A DNA stretch of 48,458 bases, from contig CAMVBS010000010.1 in NCBI GenBank assembly GCA_947165785.1, positions 1-48,458 on the forward strand. Reading direction: 5' to 3'. Made by a program: the position numbers and the translations under genes. Positions 1 to 8,200 of the stretch are shown in pieces. Every line of letters begins with the position of its first letter. Position 1 is the stretch's first letter. The notes beneath the pieces are model-generated. The model made no database searches. It was given only the letters and a program-made list of their open reading frames with translations, and was not told the origin of the DNA. The DNA is from an uncultured Clostridia bacterium (GTDB taxonomy: Bacteria; Bacillota; Clostridia; Saccharofermentanales; Saccharofermentanaceae).

Positions 1-325
1 TGCTCTTGGCGTAAAGGGTCTTGTTGCCTGACAACTGAAGAAGCTTGTTGGTCTCTTCGAGGTTCATTGACATGCATAACGCGATCGCAATGATCTTGTC
101 GAATTTCGGGTTTTTATCGCCGTCGAAGATCTCGTAGCAGTATTTTTGATTAAAACCGCATCCTTTCACGACATCGGTGATGGTTATATTCTTTGCGATC
201 AGCATATCATTAAGGTATGTTCGAAGCCGGGTGTCTTTTCCCTCGATGCTCTCGAGATGCTTTTCAAGTTCACTTTCTTTGGAGACGCTATTAAGCCTTG
301 ATAAAAGATCAGTTGTTTCCTTCAT
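1..325 (-). CDS. Small helix-turn-helix regulator, C-terminus outside window
   Basis: This is a reading frame cut by the window edge, with 108 codons visible. The start is ATG at 325-323 behind a GGGGGTG ribosome binding site. The protein reads as an N-terminal helical segment, then a lambda-repressor/XRE-like helix-turn-helix around residues 40-80 (VVKGCGFNQKYCYEIFDG, DKIIAIALCMSM), then the start of a C-terminal tail ending LYAKS. It is clearly paralogous to the complete protein at 1889-2314: both have a YCY(E/Q)IF(D/N)G core, a DK(I/L)(I/L)AIAL helix and an EET..LL segment, and both enter the tail with LYA(K/R)S. I infer a DNA-binding regulator. Target and ligand are unknown. The unrelated hairpin at 376-398 separates it from the upstream operon, so it probably has its own promoter. 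Confidence 0.8.
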   Translation of the reverse strand, partial: MKETTDLLSRLNSVSKESELEKHLESIEGKDTRLRTYLNDMLIAKNITITDVVKGCGFNQKYCYEIFDGDKNPKFDKIIAIALCMSMNLEETNKLLQLSGNKTLYAKS

Positions 326-375
326 GATGACACCCCCTAACTATGATTCAATTATATCATTCCATCAATATGAAA

Positions 376-398
376 GGACGCGGAATAGCTCCGCGTCC
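376..398 (-). terminator. Terminator hairpin of the 3421-431 operon
   Basis: GGACGCGGA (376-384) and TCCGCGTCC (390-398) form a perfect 9-bp stem with a 5-nt loop. Read on the minus strand it lies about 30 bp after the stop codon of the gene ending at 431 and is followed by TTTCATATT. The T-run is weak, so termination may be partial. Confidence 0.6.
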
Positions 399-430
399 CT
401 GAAGAGTATATATAGGAAGTATTATGATGA

Positions 431-1432
431 TCATTTAACCGTGATGATTGCCTTTTCGCTTGACAACCAATCCGGAGAGAATTCCAGTTCTATGGAATTA
501 GCACTGGAAGGTACCCTATAAGCAAAATATATTTCTGCAGATCTTCCTGATGATACAGTTGCCGATGACTCAACCCCGTCTGCCAATATGTAGTATGAAT
601 CACAGAGTTTGTTATCAGCGTAGCACTGGAAATTAAGATCACTGATGAAATAGTCGCTGCTGTCATTATTATTGCAGATTACTTGGACAACAACGTATTC
701 ATATCCGCTTACTGCATCATAGTATGGAATCGAATCTCTAAGTTCTGCGTTAATGCCGAATTCATATACGGTGTTGTACGACATAGCACAAGGAACTTCG
801 AACTTATTACTTGAGGAAGCGGCAGCGGTAGTTGCTGATGTTTGCGTCGGCGGTTTGGTTGGAAGAGGTGTTGCCGTAGCAGTAGGAGCAGGCTTCTTTG
901 TCGGAGTCGGAGTTGCCGTTATCTCGTTAAGAGGATCTGTACCTCGATTTTCTTCGATAAGTTTTTCACATTCATTAGGCGTATAGATCTTAGTATCATC
1001 TGATATCCTGTAGTATTTCTCATCATCCCATCTGAGATTATCGAGACCATCTTCAGCTATAAGATAGAATTCTTCAACTCCTTCTGTCAGTTCTGCCTTA
1101 ACACTATAACTTCCAAAGATTGCTGTAGTCTTCATGTTCACGATCAGCATGTTCTCATCTTCGTCATATTCCCAAGTGTTGTTATGGGTAACTTCGCTTT
1201 GACCTGAATAGAAATAATCGGCGTTTTCTTTCTCGAAGAGCACCAGTATACTTCCGTTAACACCATAGTATGTTCCTACCAGATCGGACTTCATGGACTC
1301 TGCTGCTTCTTCTTTTTCTTTTTCTTTTTTGTTCGAACTTGTGGATGTTCCTGATTCGCTTGCAATGCTCATAAAAGTAAATGCACATATCACAAGGATG
1401 ATCAAAAAGTAAACACTGCGTTTTTTAGCCAT
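431..1432 (-). CDS. Secreted or membrane-anchored protein with Pro/Thr linker, DUF4352-like C-terminus
   Basis: The 333-residue product has a basic N-terminus and a hydrophobic segment (about residues 6-24) that fits an uncleaved signal anchor or signal peptide. No lipobox Cys is present. A charged Lys/Glu stretch follows (about 35-45), then a first globular part to about 165, a low-complexity Pro/Thr linker (about 170-200, TPTPTKKPAPTATATP) and a C-terminal beta-rich domain. That last domain resembles the DUF4352-type extracellular immunoglobulin-like family, by pattern only. The start codon overlaps the stop of the upstream membrane-protein gene by 8 bp, implying translational coupling. The function is unknown; its place next to HTH regulators and membrane proteins suggests an envelope-associated accessory role. 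Confidence 0.75.
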   Translation of the reverse strand: MAKKRSVYFLIILVICAFTFMSIASESGTSTSSNKKEKEKEEAAESMKSDLVGTYYGVNGSILVLFEKENADYFYSGQSEVTHNNTWEYDEDENMLIVNMKTTAIFGSYSVKAELTEGVEEFYLIAEDGLDNLRWDDEKYYRISDDTKIYTPNECEKLIEENRGTDPLNEITATPTPTKKPAPTATATPLPTKPPTQTSATTAAASSSNKFEVPCAMSYNTVYEFGINAELRDSIPYYDAVSGYEYVVVQVICNNNDSSDYFISDLNFQCYADNKLCDSYYILADGVESSATVSSGRSAEIYFAYRVPSSANSIELEFSPDWLSSEKAIITVK

Positions 1433-1844
1433 AATTCTTTTCCCCCTTTCTGAAAACCAGATATATAAAACTGTTAGCTAATATGATTGCTGCTATTTCA
1501 ACCAAACAATCTTTGGGATCGAATGTTGAATGGGAAAATGGTAACAATTGTGAGAACTCAAGGGCCAAACACACTGTAATTTCAAGCATTACTATCTTAA
1601 TCTGAATCCGAGATCTTAATCCGGTTACAAGATGCATTGAAAAGACCAATGCATATGCCCAAAGGAAATCACATCCGAAATTCCTGATGAACTTTGGAAT
1701 GAGGATTTCATTTTGTATCTCCTGCATTCCGATACTTGTCATAAATCGGTATATGTATGTTTCTCTTGAAATGATATATATACACGCTCCTATGATAAGT
1801 GGTACTAGAATATTGACAATTGCGAATATGGTTTTCCTGATCAT
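1425..1844 (-). CDS. Small polytopic membrane protein, VanZ/DUF2809-like
   Basis: This product of about 139 residues has four predicted membrane segments. The pattern GCDFLWAYAL in the middle and LEFSQLL...FDPKDCLVEIAA towards the end recalls the small VanZ-like/DUF2809 membrane proteins, but the match is by eye and the family call is tentative. An upstream in-frame ATG at 1874 would add ten residues. I prefer ATG at 1844 because AAAAGG lies 9 nt before it, while nothing like a ribosome binding site precedes 1874. The gene is third in a minus-strand operon and overlaps the start of the next gene by 8 bp. No catalytic residues are recognisable. Confidence 0.65.
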   Translation of the reverse strand: MIRKTIFAIVNILVPLIIGACIYIISRETYIYRFMTSIGMQEIQNEILIPKFIRNFGCDFLWAYALVFSMHLVTGLRSRIQIKIVMLEITVCLALEFSQLLPFSHSTFDPKDCLVEIAAIILANSFIYLVFRKGEKNYG

Positions 1845-1888
1845 ATTTCTATTGCCTTTTTCTTTTTTGATCATCAGTTTGTGAGAGT

Positions 1889-2314
1889 TTACCTTAACTC
1901 CAATTCGCTATATTGGTTCAAGAGGAAATTAGTATCAAGGACTGACATCTTATGATTAAGTGAGTATATAAGAATACTGTCACGTTTGCTCCTCGCATAT
2001 AGTACGCCTTCATTTGCTATTTCTAAGAGACGCTGTGTTTCTTCAAAGGAAAGGTTCAGTGCCAGAGCTATTGCAAGTAATTTATCACGTCCGGGCTTTT
2101 TTCTTCCGTTAAAGATCTGATAACAGTATGTTCTTTCTATACGACTCTTCTTTATGACATCCGCCATACTGAGTTGTCTCTCTTTTAAGATCGACTTCAG
2201 GTATTCACTTATAGAATCCGGGTATTCAGTTTCGATCGTACTGAGGTAAGACGACAGTGACTCCAGATCCTGTGAATTTTTCAGTTGATTCAAAAGATTG
2301 TCAGTATCCTTCAT
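1889..2314 (-). CDS. Small helix-turn-helix regulator, complete paralogue of 1-325
   Basis: This 141-residue protein has a helical N-terminus, an XRE-like helix-turn-helix around residues 45-85 (MADVIKKSRIERTYCYQIFNG, DKLLAIALAL) and a C-terminal extension of about 35 residues (LYARSKRDSILIYSLNH). The TYCYQIFNGRKKPGRDK block matches the partial paralogue at the window start. The gene begins 6 nt after the stop of the upstream membrane-protein gene, so the two are cotranscribed. The divergent kinase-like gene at 3554 makes a phosphorylation-regulated repressor conceivable, but that is inference from proximity only. Confidence 0.8.
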   Translation of the reverse strand: MKDTDNLLNQLKNSQDLESLSSYLSTIETEYPDSISEYLKSILKERQLSMADVIKKSRIERTYCYQIFNGRKKPGRDKLLAIALALNLSFEETQRLLEIANEGVLYARSKRDSILIYSLNHKMSVLDTNFLLNQYSELELR

Positions 2315-2320
2315 TTCCTA

Positions 2321-3421
2321 TTAATCCTTGTAATCGATCTCGATGATCTTAAATTCTTTTCCTTCTTTACGGAGCTTAAAAGTGAACTCTGTATCCATGT
2401 AAGTTGCGTTTGCAATGGAGTTGTTCATTATATCCATAAAAGTCGGGACATTATTGCGAATAAGGCTCATGGCCTGTTCCGGTGTTTTAGGATTGAATTT
2501 CTCAGCCATTTCACGGCCAACCTGTTCAGCCTCATCGTAAGTATCAGCAAGTTCGATGATCTGACAATTTGCCTTAACCACATAGATATCGTCGCCTTCA
2601 GTCTTTACGCCTGTTATCTTGAAACCGTGAAGGTAACTCTGAGAATAATAGGTTTCGGTGGCATCAACTGCTTGCTTCGCCGCTGAGTCAAGTTCGGAAT
2701 AATCAACTCCCAATGTCGAGAGATAAGATGAACCTATGATGCCTTTTGTATATGCTTCCATTAAGCCGTTCTTATCATTGCAGTCTTCTGAGAGGTAGGT
2801 CACCATCTTGTCATGATCAGCAGCCAGGGCAGCTGACAGGAATTCGGTAGTAACTTTCTCTGCTTCTTTTCTCGTACCGCTCTTGGAATAGATCGAAACA
2901 GACGTTCCGATGATACTTAAGACAAGTAAACCTGCCATAACAGGAACTGCTTTTTTGATCTCTGCTTTGATCGACGCAGTATCTTCACTGACGGAAGCTT
3001 TCTTGAGGACATTGTTGGCAGCCATGTTAAAGCATCCGGAGATGATCACCAAAGCTGCACCCATTATCAATAACGGGATCGATGATCCTATATGAAGTGA
3101 CAGATCACTTGACTGTCCTTTGTTGACGATGTCATGGAAACTGAAGATTCCGAATCCAAGTATAAGGACACCTGATGCGATCTGAACTTTATCGAGTCTC
3201 AATACTGTTAAGCACAACATTATCAGTCCTAATCCGATAACGATGTATTTGAGATCCGAGAAATAACTTACACCGCTTGCTACTTTTGAAGCGCTACCAA
3301 CTGTTGTTGATATTTCATACGCCTCTGTGATGAGTGATGAAAGGATAAGTAATCCTCCCAGAAGACCGATCAAAAGACCGGTAAAGCGAAAACGTTTGAT
3401 ATCATTGATTGTGTATTCCAT
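2321..3421 (-). CDS. Membrane protein with large C-terminal extracytoplasmic domain
   Basis: The 366-residue protein has about four hydrophobic segments in the first 130 residues (for example FTGLLIGLLGGLLILSSLI and IPLLIMGAALVIISG). A further transmembrane helix lies at about 155-175, followed by a soluble domain of roughly 190 residues. That soluble part contains a helix-rich stretch (EKVTTEFLSAALAADHDKMVTYL) and ends in beta strands (EFTFKLRKEGKEFKIIEI). The arrangement recalls NTF2-like or DUF5105-like extracellular domains, though I cannot assign one. It is the first gene of the minus-strand operon, divergent from the kinase-like gene, with about 130 bp of shared upstream DNA. The function is unknown. 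Confidence 0.75.
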   Translation of the reverse strand: MEYTINDIKRFRFTGLLIGLLGGLLILSSLITEAYEISTTVGSASKVASGVSYFSDLKYIVIGLGLIMLCLTVLRLDKVQIASGVLILGFGIFSFHDIVNKGQSSDLSLHIGSSIPLLIMGAALVIISGCFNMAANNVLKKASVSEDTASIKAEIKKAVPVMAGLLVLSIIGTSVSIYSKSGTRKEAEKVTTEFLSAALAADHDKMVTYLSEDCNDKNGLMEAYTKGIIGSSYLSTLGVDYSELDSAAKQAVDATETYYSQSYLHGFKITGVKTEGDDIYVVKANCQIIELADTYDEAEQVGREMAEKFNPKTPEQAMSLIRNNVPTFMDIMNNSIANATYMDTEFTFKLRKEGKEFKIIEIDYKD

Positions 3422-3553
3422 GACTTCACCTCCCCAAATTTGCCTTTTGTAGATAAGAAAATTTTAGGAAAAACGAAATCTCAATTGGTGTGCTGAGAGC
3501 ACACAATTTTAATTGTTCAAGGTTTGTTAACATCAAAGATGTATAATTCTAAT

Positions 3554-4561
3554 ATGGGTATTATCGAACGCTATAGGATCATGGAGAAATTCTCCGACGA
3601 GCATTACCTCACGAGAGATGAGGTAACGGGTAACGTGTGCTACCTTAAGATACTCAGTAACTATGAGATACCTGTTTTCGAGTACTTAAGAAGGAACAGC
3701 AATCCGCATGTCGTAAGGATCTGCGATTACGAGGAACGTGACGGCAAGCTCTATGCATATGAGGAATATGTTACGGGAGAAACACTTGAGGATCTGATAT
3801 CAGCGGGATCTTTATCGGAAGATAAGAAGAAGGATATCATCCTTCAGATCTGTGACGGTCTTAAGTTCCTGCACTCGGCGTATAGACCGATAATCCACAG
3901 AGACCTTAAACCTGCAAATATCATCATCACTAATGACGGCATCGCGAAGATCATCGATTACGATATCGCGAAGACATATAAATACGGAATGAACCGCGAT
4001 ACGACTTTGCTCGGAACATTTGAATATGCTGCACCTGAGCAGTACGGATTCTCGCAATCGGATCCCAGGACAGATATCTTCGCGCTAGGTAAGATCATAG
4101 AGGAGATCTGTAAGGATAGAAGGATGCTCGAGGTTGCCAAGAAAGCCACGCAGATCGATCCGAAGAACCGCTATAAGAAGATATCCGATATGAAGTATGA
4201 TATCGAGCATCAGGGCAAGCTCTGGCCGCCTCCGGGTTTCAGGAGAAAAAAGGTCTGGCATATGCTTATCGCGTTAGCTTACTGGGCCCTGGCGATCTAT
4301 GTCATAGTTGCTTTCAGCAGCCGATTTGATGACTGGCCTTTGAAGAAACACATCTTCTACAGGATCGAACTTATACTTTACTTCACGATCAATGTTGATA
4401 TCTTCTTCAGTTGGACCGGAATATTTGACAGATTTCCGTTTCCTTTCCGCAAGAAGAATAAAGCGATATATATCCTTCTGGGGATCGTACTTGCCATAGC
4501 TTTGGTAGTGACCGTAAATATCATCAACCATATAGCCCAGGCAGTTTGGCTGGACTTGTAG
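3554..4561 (+). CDS. Membrane-anchored Ser/Thr protein kinase-like protein, atypical nucleotide-binding motifs
   Basis: From ATG at 3554 the product is 335 residues. A Hanks-type kinase domain fills about residues 1-220: a beta-3 lysine in VCYLKIL, the catalytic loop IIHRDLKPANIII, a DYD in place of DFG, and an AAPEQYG activation-loop end. Two to three C-terminal transmembrane helices follow. Two features are unusual. The glycine-rich loop before the Lys is missing (EKFSDEHYLTRDEVTG), and Phe-Gly of DFG is replaced by Tyr-Asp. The HRD aspartate, the Asn and the metal-binding Asp remain, so activity is possible but unproven. Alternative starts are TTG 3524 and ATG 3539; none has a good ribosome binding site. 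TATAAT at 3542-3547 ends 6 nt before ATG 3554, which would suit leaderless translation. Confidence 0.8.
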   Translation: MGIIERYRIMEKFSDEHYLTRDEVTGNVCYLKILSNYEIPVFEYLRRNSNPHVVRICDYEERDGKLYAYEEYVTGETLEDLISAGSLSEDKKKDIILQICDGLKFLHSAYRPIIHRDLKPANIIITNDGIAKIIDYDIAKTYKYGMNRDTTLLGTFEYAAPEQYGFSQSDPRTDIFALGKIIEEICKDRRMLEVAKKATQIDPKNRYKKISDMKYDIEHQGKLWPPPGFRRKKVWHMLIALAYWALAIYVIVAFSSRFDDWPLKKHIFYRIELILYFTINVDIFFSWTGIFDRFPFPFRKKNKAIYILLGIVLAIALVVTVNIINHIAQAVWLDL

Positions 4562-4567
4562 ATTACA

Positions 4568-4595
4568 AAAGCTCCGTCATATAAGGCGGAGCTTT
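4568..4595. terminator. Bidirectional intrinsic terminator
   Basis: AAAGCTCCG (4568-4576) pairs with CGGAGCTTT (4587-4595), a 9-bp stem with a 10-nt loop. It sits between the end of the kinase-like gene on the plus strand and the small gene ending at 4644 on the minus strand, with A/T tracts on both sides. Confidence 0.75.
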
Positions 4596-4643
4596 GTGTA
4601 GTTAAAAGAGGGGGTTATATGAAAAAGGTTTGTGGGTTTGTCT

Positions 4644-4853
4644 TTATGCTTCGATGGACTTCTTATTCTTGTTGTAGCAGATGACTCCGCCTGCGATTGC
4701 CCAAGCAACACCTGATACGATGCATCCTACTGCGATGCTTCTTGCAGGGAGCTTATTAAAGATCGCATTGAGCATGAGAAGTTCAGCTGCTGCACCGCTT
4801 ACAAGTCCTACCATTGTTCCATAGATCGTATTGATGATTGTTGTGTTTTTCAT
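4644..4853 (-). CDS. Small two-helix membrane protein
   Basis: The 69-residue protein has two Gly/Ala-rich hydrophobic segments (about 10-32 and 40-60) separated by a short Pro-Ala-Arg turn, and a basic C-terminus (CYNKNKKSIEA). A strong GGAGG lies 8 nt before the ATG, supporting a real gene despite its size. It stands alone, with a terminator at 4568-4595 downstream. The family is not recognised; the Gly-rich helices suggest tight packing or oligomerisation in the membrane. Confidence 0.7.
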   Translation of the reverse strand: MKNTTIINTIYGTMVGLVSGAAAELLMLNAIFNKLPARSIAVGCIVSGVAWAIAGGVICYNKNKKSIEA

Positions 4854-4988
4854 TTTCTTATCCTCCGTTTTGTTTGTGTTTTGCGTTTGTTGTTTTGTTT
4901 TATGGTTACATCATACCTGGGGAGTATAAAAACAACGCTAACAGGAGGTTAAGAATTTGCCGGAAGTGTTAAAGAAAGTATAAAGTGC

Positions 4989-5369
4989 TTATTCGACTAC
5001 TTTGATCTCGATCACGTCGGAGGAACGGCCTTCGGAATGATCGCCTACGGCACATATCTGAACGTGCACGGTCTCTTCTTCATCTCCGACAAATAAAGAA
5101 GCCTTATCATCAGAAAGATCGAAGCTGCCTGATCCCGGATCAACGATCACAAAGTATGACTTATACCCGCCGTTGCACTCTATGTCTGCCAGATCCTCCG
5201 GCGTTATGGTACTTTCCTTACGGATCTCGAAAACCTGATTTTTGGGCGTAATCTTCGGAACATTACTTACATATCTGTATACGCCTGCCAAACAGAAGAT
5301 GCCGATCACCAGGATTACGGCTGCAGGTATCGCTATTGCAAGTATTATCTTTTTCTTTTTGGAAGTCAT
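4989..5369 (-). CDS. Membrane-anchored small extracytoplasmic protein
   Basis: The 126-residue product begins MTSKKKK, followed by one hydrophobic helix (about residues 8-32, IILAIAIPAAVILVIGIFCLAGVY). An acidic soluble domain of about 90 residues follows, with alternating beta-strand character and an FDLSDDKASLFVGDEE stretch. A GGAG/AGG sequence precedes the ATG. The positively charged N-terminus predicts the soluble part outside the cell. No family was recognised. It lies between the 69-residue membrane protein and gpmI, both also on the minus strand, but spacing and the gpmI terminator indicate a separate transcript. Confidence 0.7.
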   Translation of the reverse strand: MTSKKKKIILAIAIPAAVILVIGIFCLAGVYRYVSNVPKITPKNQVFEIRKESTITPEDLADIECNGGYKSYFVIVDPGSGSFDLSDDKASLFVGDEEETVHVQICAVGDHSEGRSSDVIEIKVVE

Positions 5370-5439
5370 GGTCCTATCTCCTATCCGAACTTATTCTACA
5401 TAATATATTTTCATAATAGAAGGATAGGTTTATTTTTCT

Positions 5440-5476
5440 CGAAAAAAAACAGCCCCGACAAAAGTCAGAGCTGTTT
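5440..5476 (-). terminator. gpmI terminator
   Basis: Positions 5464-5476 and 5447-5459 pair on the minus strand as a 13-bp stem with two G-U wobbles and a four-base loop. Eight T residues follow on the transcript strand. It lies 20 bp after the gpmI stop codon. Confidence 0.85.
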
Positions 5477-5496
5477 CATGTTCAAAGTTTAACAGA

Positions 5497-7089
5497 TCAC
5501 TTCTTAACGAGAAGGGACTTACCTGTCATCTCCTGTGGCTGTGGGAGACCCATGATCTCGAGGAGTGTAGGTGCGATATCGCAAAGTCTTCCGCCCTCGG
5601 CAAGAGTATAAGCAGGATCATAGTTAACGAGGATGAAAGGAACCGGATTAGTTGTGTGAGCTGTGTGAGGTGCCTTTGTCTCGTAGTTGATCATCTGCTC
5701 TGCGTTACCGTGGTCAGCACAGATGAACATAACACCGTTCATCTTTTTAACTGCCTCAACAGCAGCGCCTACGCACTGGTCGATCCTCTCAACTGCCTTG
5801 ACTGCAGCCTCGATAACACCTGTGTGACCAACCATGTCAGGGTTAGCGAAGTTGATGATGATAACGTCGTAATCACCTGATGTGATCGCAGCGTCGAGCT
5901 TCTCGGAAACTTCAGGAGCGCTCATCTCAGGCTTAAGGTCATATGTAGCAACCTTAGGTGAGTTAACGAGAGTACGATCCTCGTTCTTGTTCGGCTCTTC
6001 GATACCGCCGTTGAAGAAGAATGTTACGTGAGCATACTTCTCAGTCTCAGCAAGACGGAGCTGCTTAAGGCCGTTTTTGGCAAGGTACTCACCGAGAGTA
6101 TTTGTGATCTCTTCCTTCTTGAAAGCTACGAACTTGTTAGGGATTGTCTCGTCATAGTCCTTGAAGCAGACGTATGTCAAAGGCATGAAGCCGTTAGCTC
6201 TCTTAAGGAACTTAACGCACTTAGGATCGGATGCGTCACCATCCTGAGCTGCGATATCCTCATCGGAGAAGCAGAATGCCTTAGTGATCTCGCGGGCACG
6301 GTCCGGACGGAAGTTGAAGAAGATAACGGAGTCGTTAGGCTTAACAACTGAAAGAGGCTTGCCGCTCTCATCAGTGATTACAGTAGGGAGAACGAACTCA
6401 TCTGTTACGCCGTTGTCGTAAGACTTCTGCATAGCAGCGATGCAATCTGTATCCTTAACGCCCTCGCCGAGGACGAGTGCATCGTAAGCCTTCTGGATAC
6501 GATCCCAGTTATTGTCACGATCCATTGCATAGTAACGGCCGGACATGGAAGCTACCTTACCGCAGCCGATCTCGTTCATCTTGTCAACGAGAGCCTGGAG
6601 GTAATCTTTTCCGGATGCCGGAGGTGTGTCACGTCCGTCGAAGAACGGGTGAACATAAACGTTCTGAAGGCCGTTCTTCTTACACATCTCGATGATAGCG
6701 TAAAGGTGTGTGTTGTGGCTGTGAACGCCGCCGTCAGAGAGGAGACCCCAGATGTGGAGATCTGAATTGTTCTTCTTGCAGTTGTCGATGGCACGGAGGA
6801 GTTCCTCGTTCTTGAAGAAAACGCCGTCCTCGATGTACTTGGTGATGAGTGTAAGATCCTGATAGATGATACGTCCTGAACCGATGTTCATGTGACCAAC
6901 CTCAGAGTTACCCATCTGTCCGTCAGGAAGTCCTACGGAAAGACCTGAAGCGTAACCGAGCTGGTATGGACACTCAGCCATGAGCTTGTCCATTACAGGA
7001 GTATTTGCCATCTTGATCGCATTGCCCTCTTCCTGCTCGGTGATACCGTAACCGTCGAGGACCATTAAAACTACTGGTTTCTGACTCAT
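5497..7089 (-). CDS. gpmI: 2,3-bisphosphoglycerate-independent phosphoglycerate mutase
   Basis: GpmI interconverts 3- and 2-phosphoglycerate in lower glycolysis and gluconeogenesis using two Mn ions and a phosphoserine intermediate. The 530-residue length is close to family size (about 510). The N-terminus VVLMVLDGYGI supplies a metal ligand Asp, and MGNSEVGHMNIG carries the nucleophilic Ser. Further family blocks are FDGRDTPPASG, DRDNNWDR, FFNFRPDRAREIT, HVTFFFNGG, NFANPDMVGHTG and ADHGNAEQM. GGAG precedes the ATG at 7089. The gene is monocistronic, bounded by its own terminator downstream and the DUF4250 terminator upstream. Confidence 0.97.
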   Translation of the reverse strand: MSQKPVVLMVLDGYGITEQEEGNAIKMANTPVMDKLMAECPYQLGYASGLSVGLPDGQMGNSEVGHMNIGSGRIIYQDLTLITKYIEDGVFFKNEELLRAIDNCKKNNSDLHIWGLLSDGGVHSHNTHLYAIIEMCKKNGLQNVYVHPFFDGRDTPPASGKDYLQALVDKMNEIGCGKVASMSGRYYAMDRDNNWDRIQKAYDALVLGEGVKDTDCIAAMQKSYDNGVTDEFVLPTVITDESGKPLSVVKPNDSVIFFNFRPDRAREITKAFCFSDEDIAAQDGDASDPKCVKFLKRANGFMPLTYVCFKDYDETIPNKFVAFKKEEITNTLGEYLAKNGLKQLRLAETEKYAHVTFFFNGGIEEPNKNEDRTLVNSPKVATYDLKPEMSAPEVSEKLDAAITSGDYDVIIINFANPDMVGHTGVIEAAVKAVERIDQCVGAAVEAVKKMNGVMFICADHGNAEQMINYETKAPHTAHTTNPVPFILVNYDPAYTLAEGGRLCDIAPTLLEIMGLPQPQEMTGKSLLVKK

Positions 7090-7184
7090 AATATATGGTC
7101 TCCTTATATATAAAAATTTATAAACATTTTAAATGCCACAATGATTTTAAAGGATAAGCACCCCAAGTTCAACAAGATTTGCCC

Positions 7185-7217
7185 ACAAAAAAACAACCGC
7201 CTCAGGCGAAGCGATTG
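7185..7217 (-). terminator. Terminator overlapping the end of the DUF4250 gene
   Basis: On the minus strand CAATCGC near the stop codon pairs with GCGGTTG (one wobble) and is followed directly by a run of seven T. The 5' arm is part of the coding sequence. Confidence 0.75.
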
Positions 7218-7378
7218 TTTTCTTTGTCATATGTATAGTCGATAGCATTGAGCTTTTCCTCGATCTCTTCAGCGGATACTCCGTAGGCTGAAGCTAGCTC
7301 ATCGAGGGAAGGGTAGTTATCGCGAAGCTGCGTATTTACAAAGCTCAAGAGCATAACCGGGTCTTTTGGAAGATTCAT
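7202..7378 (-). CDS. DUF4250 family small protein
   Basis: A 58-residue ORF starts MNLPKDPVMLLSFVNTQLRD and contains YPSLDELASAYGVSAEEIEEKL, ending DKENNRF. This matches the DUF4250 family pattern (LPKDP-hydrophobic-LLS-x-N-x-x-LRD-x-Y-x-S-L-D-x-L, closing with a Tyr and N-x-F), which is common in Clostridia. A GGAGGT ribosome binding site precedes the ATG. The middle looks like a short helix-turn-helix-type fold, but the biochemical function of the family is unknown. It is divergent from the two-component system at 7515 and ends in its own terminator. Confidence 0.85.
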   Translation of the reverse strand: MNLPKDPVMLLSFVNTQLRDNYPSLDELASAYGVSAEEIEEKLNAIDYTYDKENNRFA

Positions 7379-7455
7379 AGTCCATACCTCCGTATTCTTT
7401 TCGAAAATATAATACTCCTCGAAAAAGATTTTCGGAATATGCGATAATTAACTTT

Positions 7456-7491
7456 AAAGGACACACAAAGGATACACGGCTCTTTTATCAT
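7456..7491 (+). promoter_or_regulatory. Tandem 11-bp repeat and -10 element before the response-regulator gene
   Basis: AAAGGACACAC (7456-7466) is followed without gap by AAAGGATACAC (7467-7477), a 10 of 11 match. Direct repeats on an 11-bp pitch are typical of OmpR-family dimer sites. A TATCAT -10 candidate lies at 7486-7491; with a 17-bp spacer its -35 region (7463-7468) would fall inside the repeats. This suggests autoregulation by the 7515 regulator (inference). Confidence 0.5.
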
Positions 7492-7514
7492 TCAGACCAT
7501 GGAGGTTATATCAA

Positions 7515-8186
7515 ATGGCTAGGCTGCTGATCGTCGAGGATTCTTTTCAGATAAGAGAAGCTGTTGTGGACTTTTTCGAGCAGAAGGGAGAGGGCATCAT
7601 TACCATCGACTCGGCCGGGGATGGAGATGCCGGAATGAGAGCGGTTACAGAGAATTCCTATGATCTGGTGATCCTCGACATCATGCTTCCCGGGCCATCG
7701 GGTTTTATGATCTGCAAGAAGATACGCGAGAAGAGTGATTGTCCGATCATCTTTCTTACGGCACTCGGGACTGAGGACAACATCCTTAAAGGCTACGAGA
7801 TGGGAGCGGATGAATATATCGTGAAGCCTTTCTCTCTCAAGGTCCTTTACGCCAAATGCCTGGTGCTTCTCGAGAGGAGCGGTAAGCGTTCAAAGGAACG
7901 TGTCCTTGAGGTCGGCGACATCAGGCTCTATCCTTCAAGGATGCTCGTGAAGGTGAACGGTGAAACGACAGATCTTGCACCAAAGGAATATTTCCTCCTT
8001 AAAGTCTTGATGGAGAACAAAGGTTATGTTCTCGGAAGACAGAAACTACTGGATCTTGTGTGGGGCATGGGTTTTGACGGAAGTGACAGGGTTGTGGATA
8101 ACCATATCAAGAAGCTTCGTCAACATCTCGGGACTTCAGGCGGATCCATAAAGACAGTGATCGGCGGAGGTTATAAGATCACGTAA
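7515..8186 (+). CDS. OmpR/PhoB-type response regulator
   Basis: This 223-residue regulator has an N-terminal receiver domain (about 1-115) with acidic pair E8-D9, phosphorylation site D55 in VILDIMLPG, a conserved Thr in FLTALG and Lys in IVKPF. A winged-helix DNA-binding domain follows (about 128-223: LAPKEYFLLKVLMENKGYVLGRQKLLDLVWG, VDNHIKKLRQHL, VIGGGYKI). GGAGG precedes the ATG. The kinase gene at 8201 follows after 14 bp, so they form one operon. A tandem 11-bp repeat upstream of the promoter is a likely self-binding site. The signal sensed is unknown. Confidence 0.93.
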   Translation: MARLLIVEDSFQIREAVVDFFEQKGEGIITIDSAGDGDAGMRAVTENSYDLVILDIMLPGPSGFMICKKIREKSDCPIIFLTALGTEDNILKGYEMGADEYIVKPFSLKVLYAKCLVLLERSGKRSKERVLEVGDIRLYPSRMLVKVNGETTDLAPKEYFLLKVLMENKGYVLGRQKLLDLVWGMGFDGSDRVVDNHIKKLRQHLGTSGGSIKTVIGGGYKIT

Positions 8187-8200
8187 AGGAGGATCAAGAA

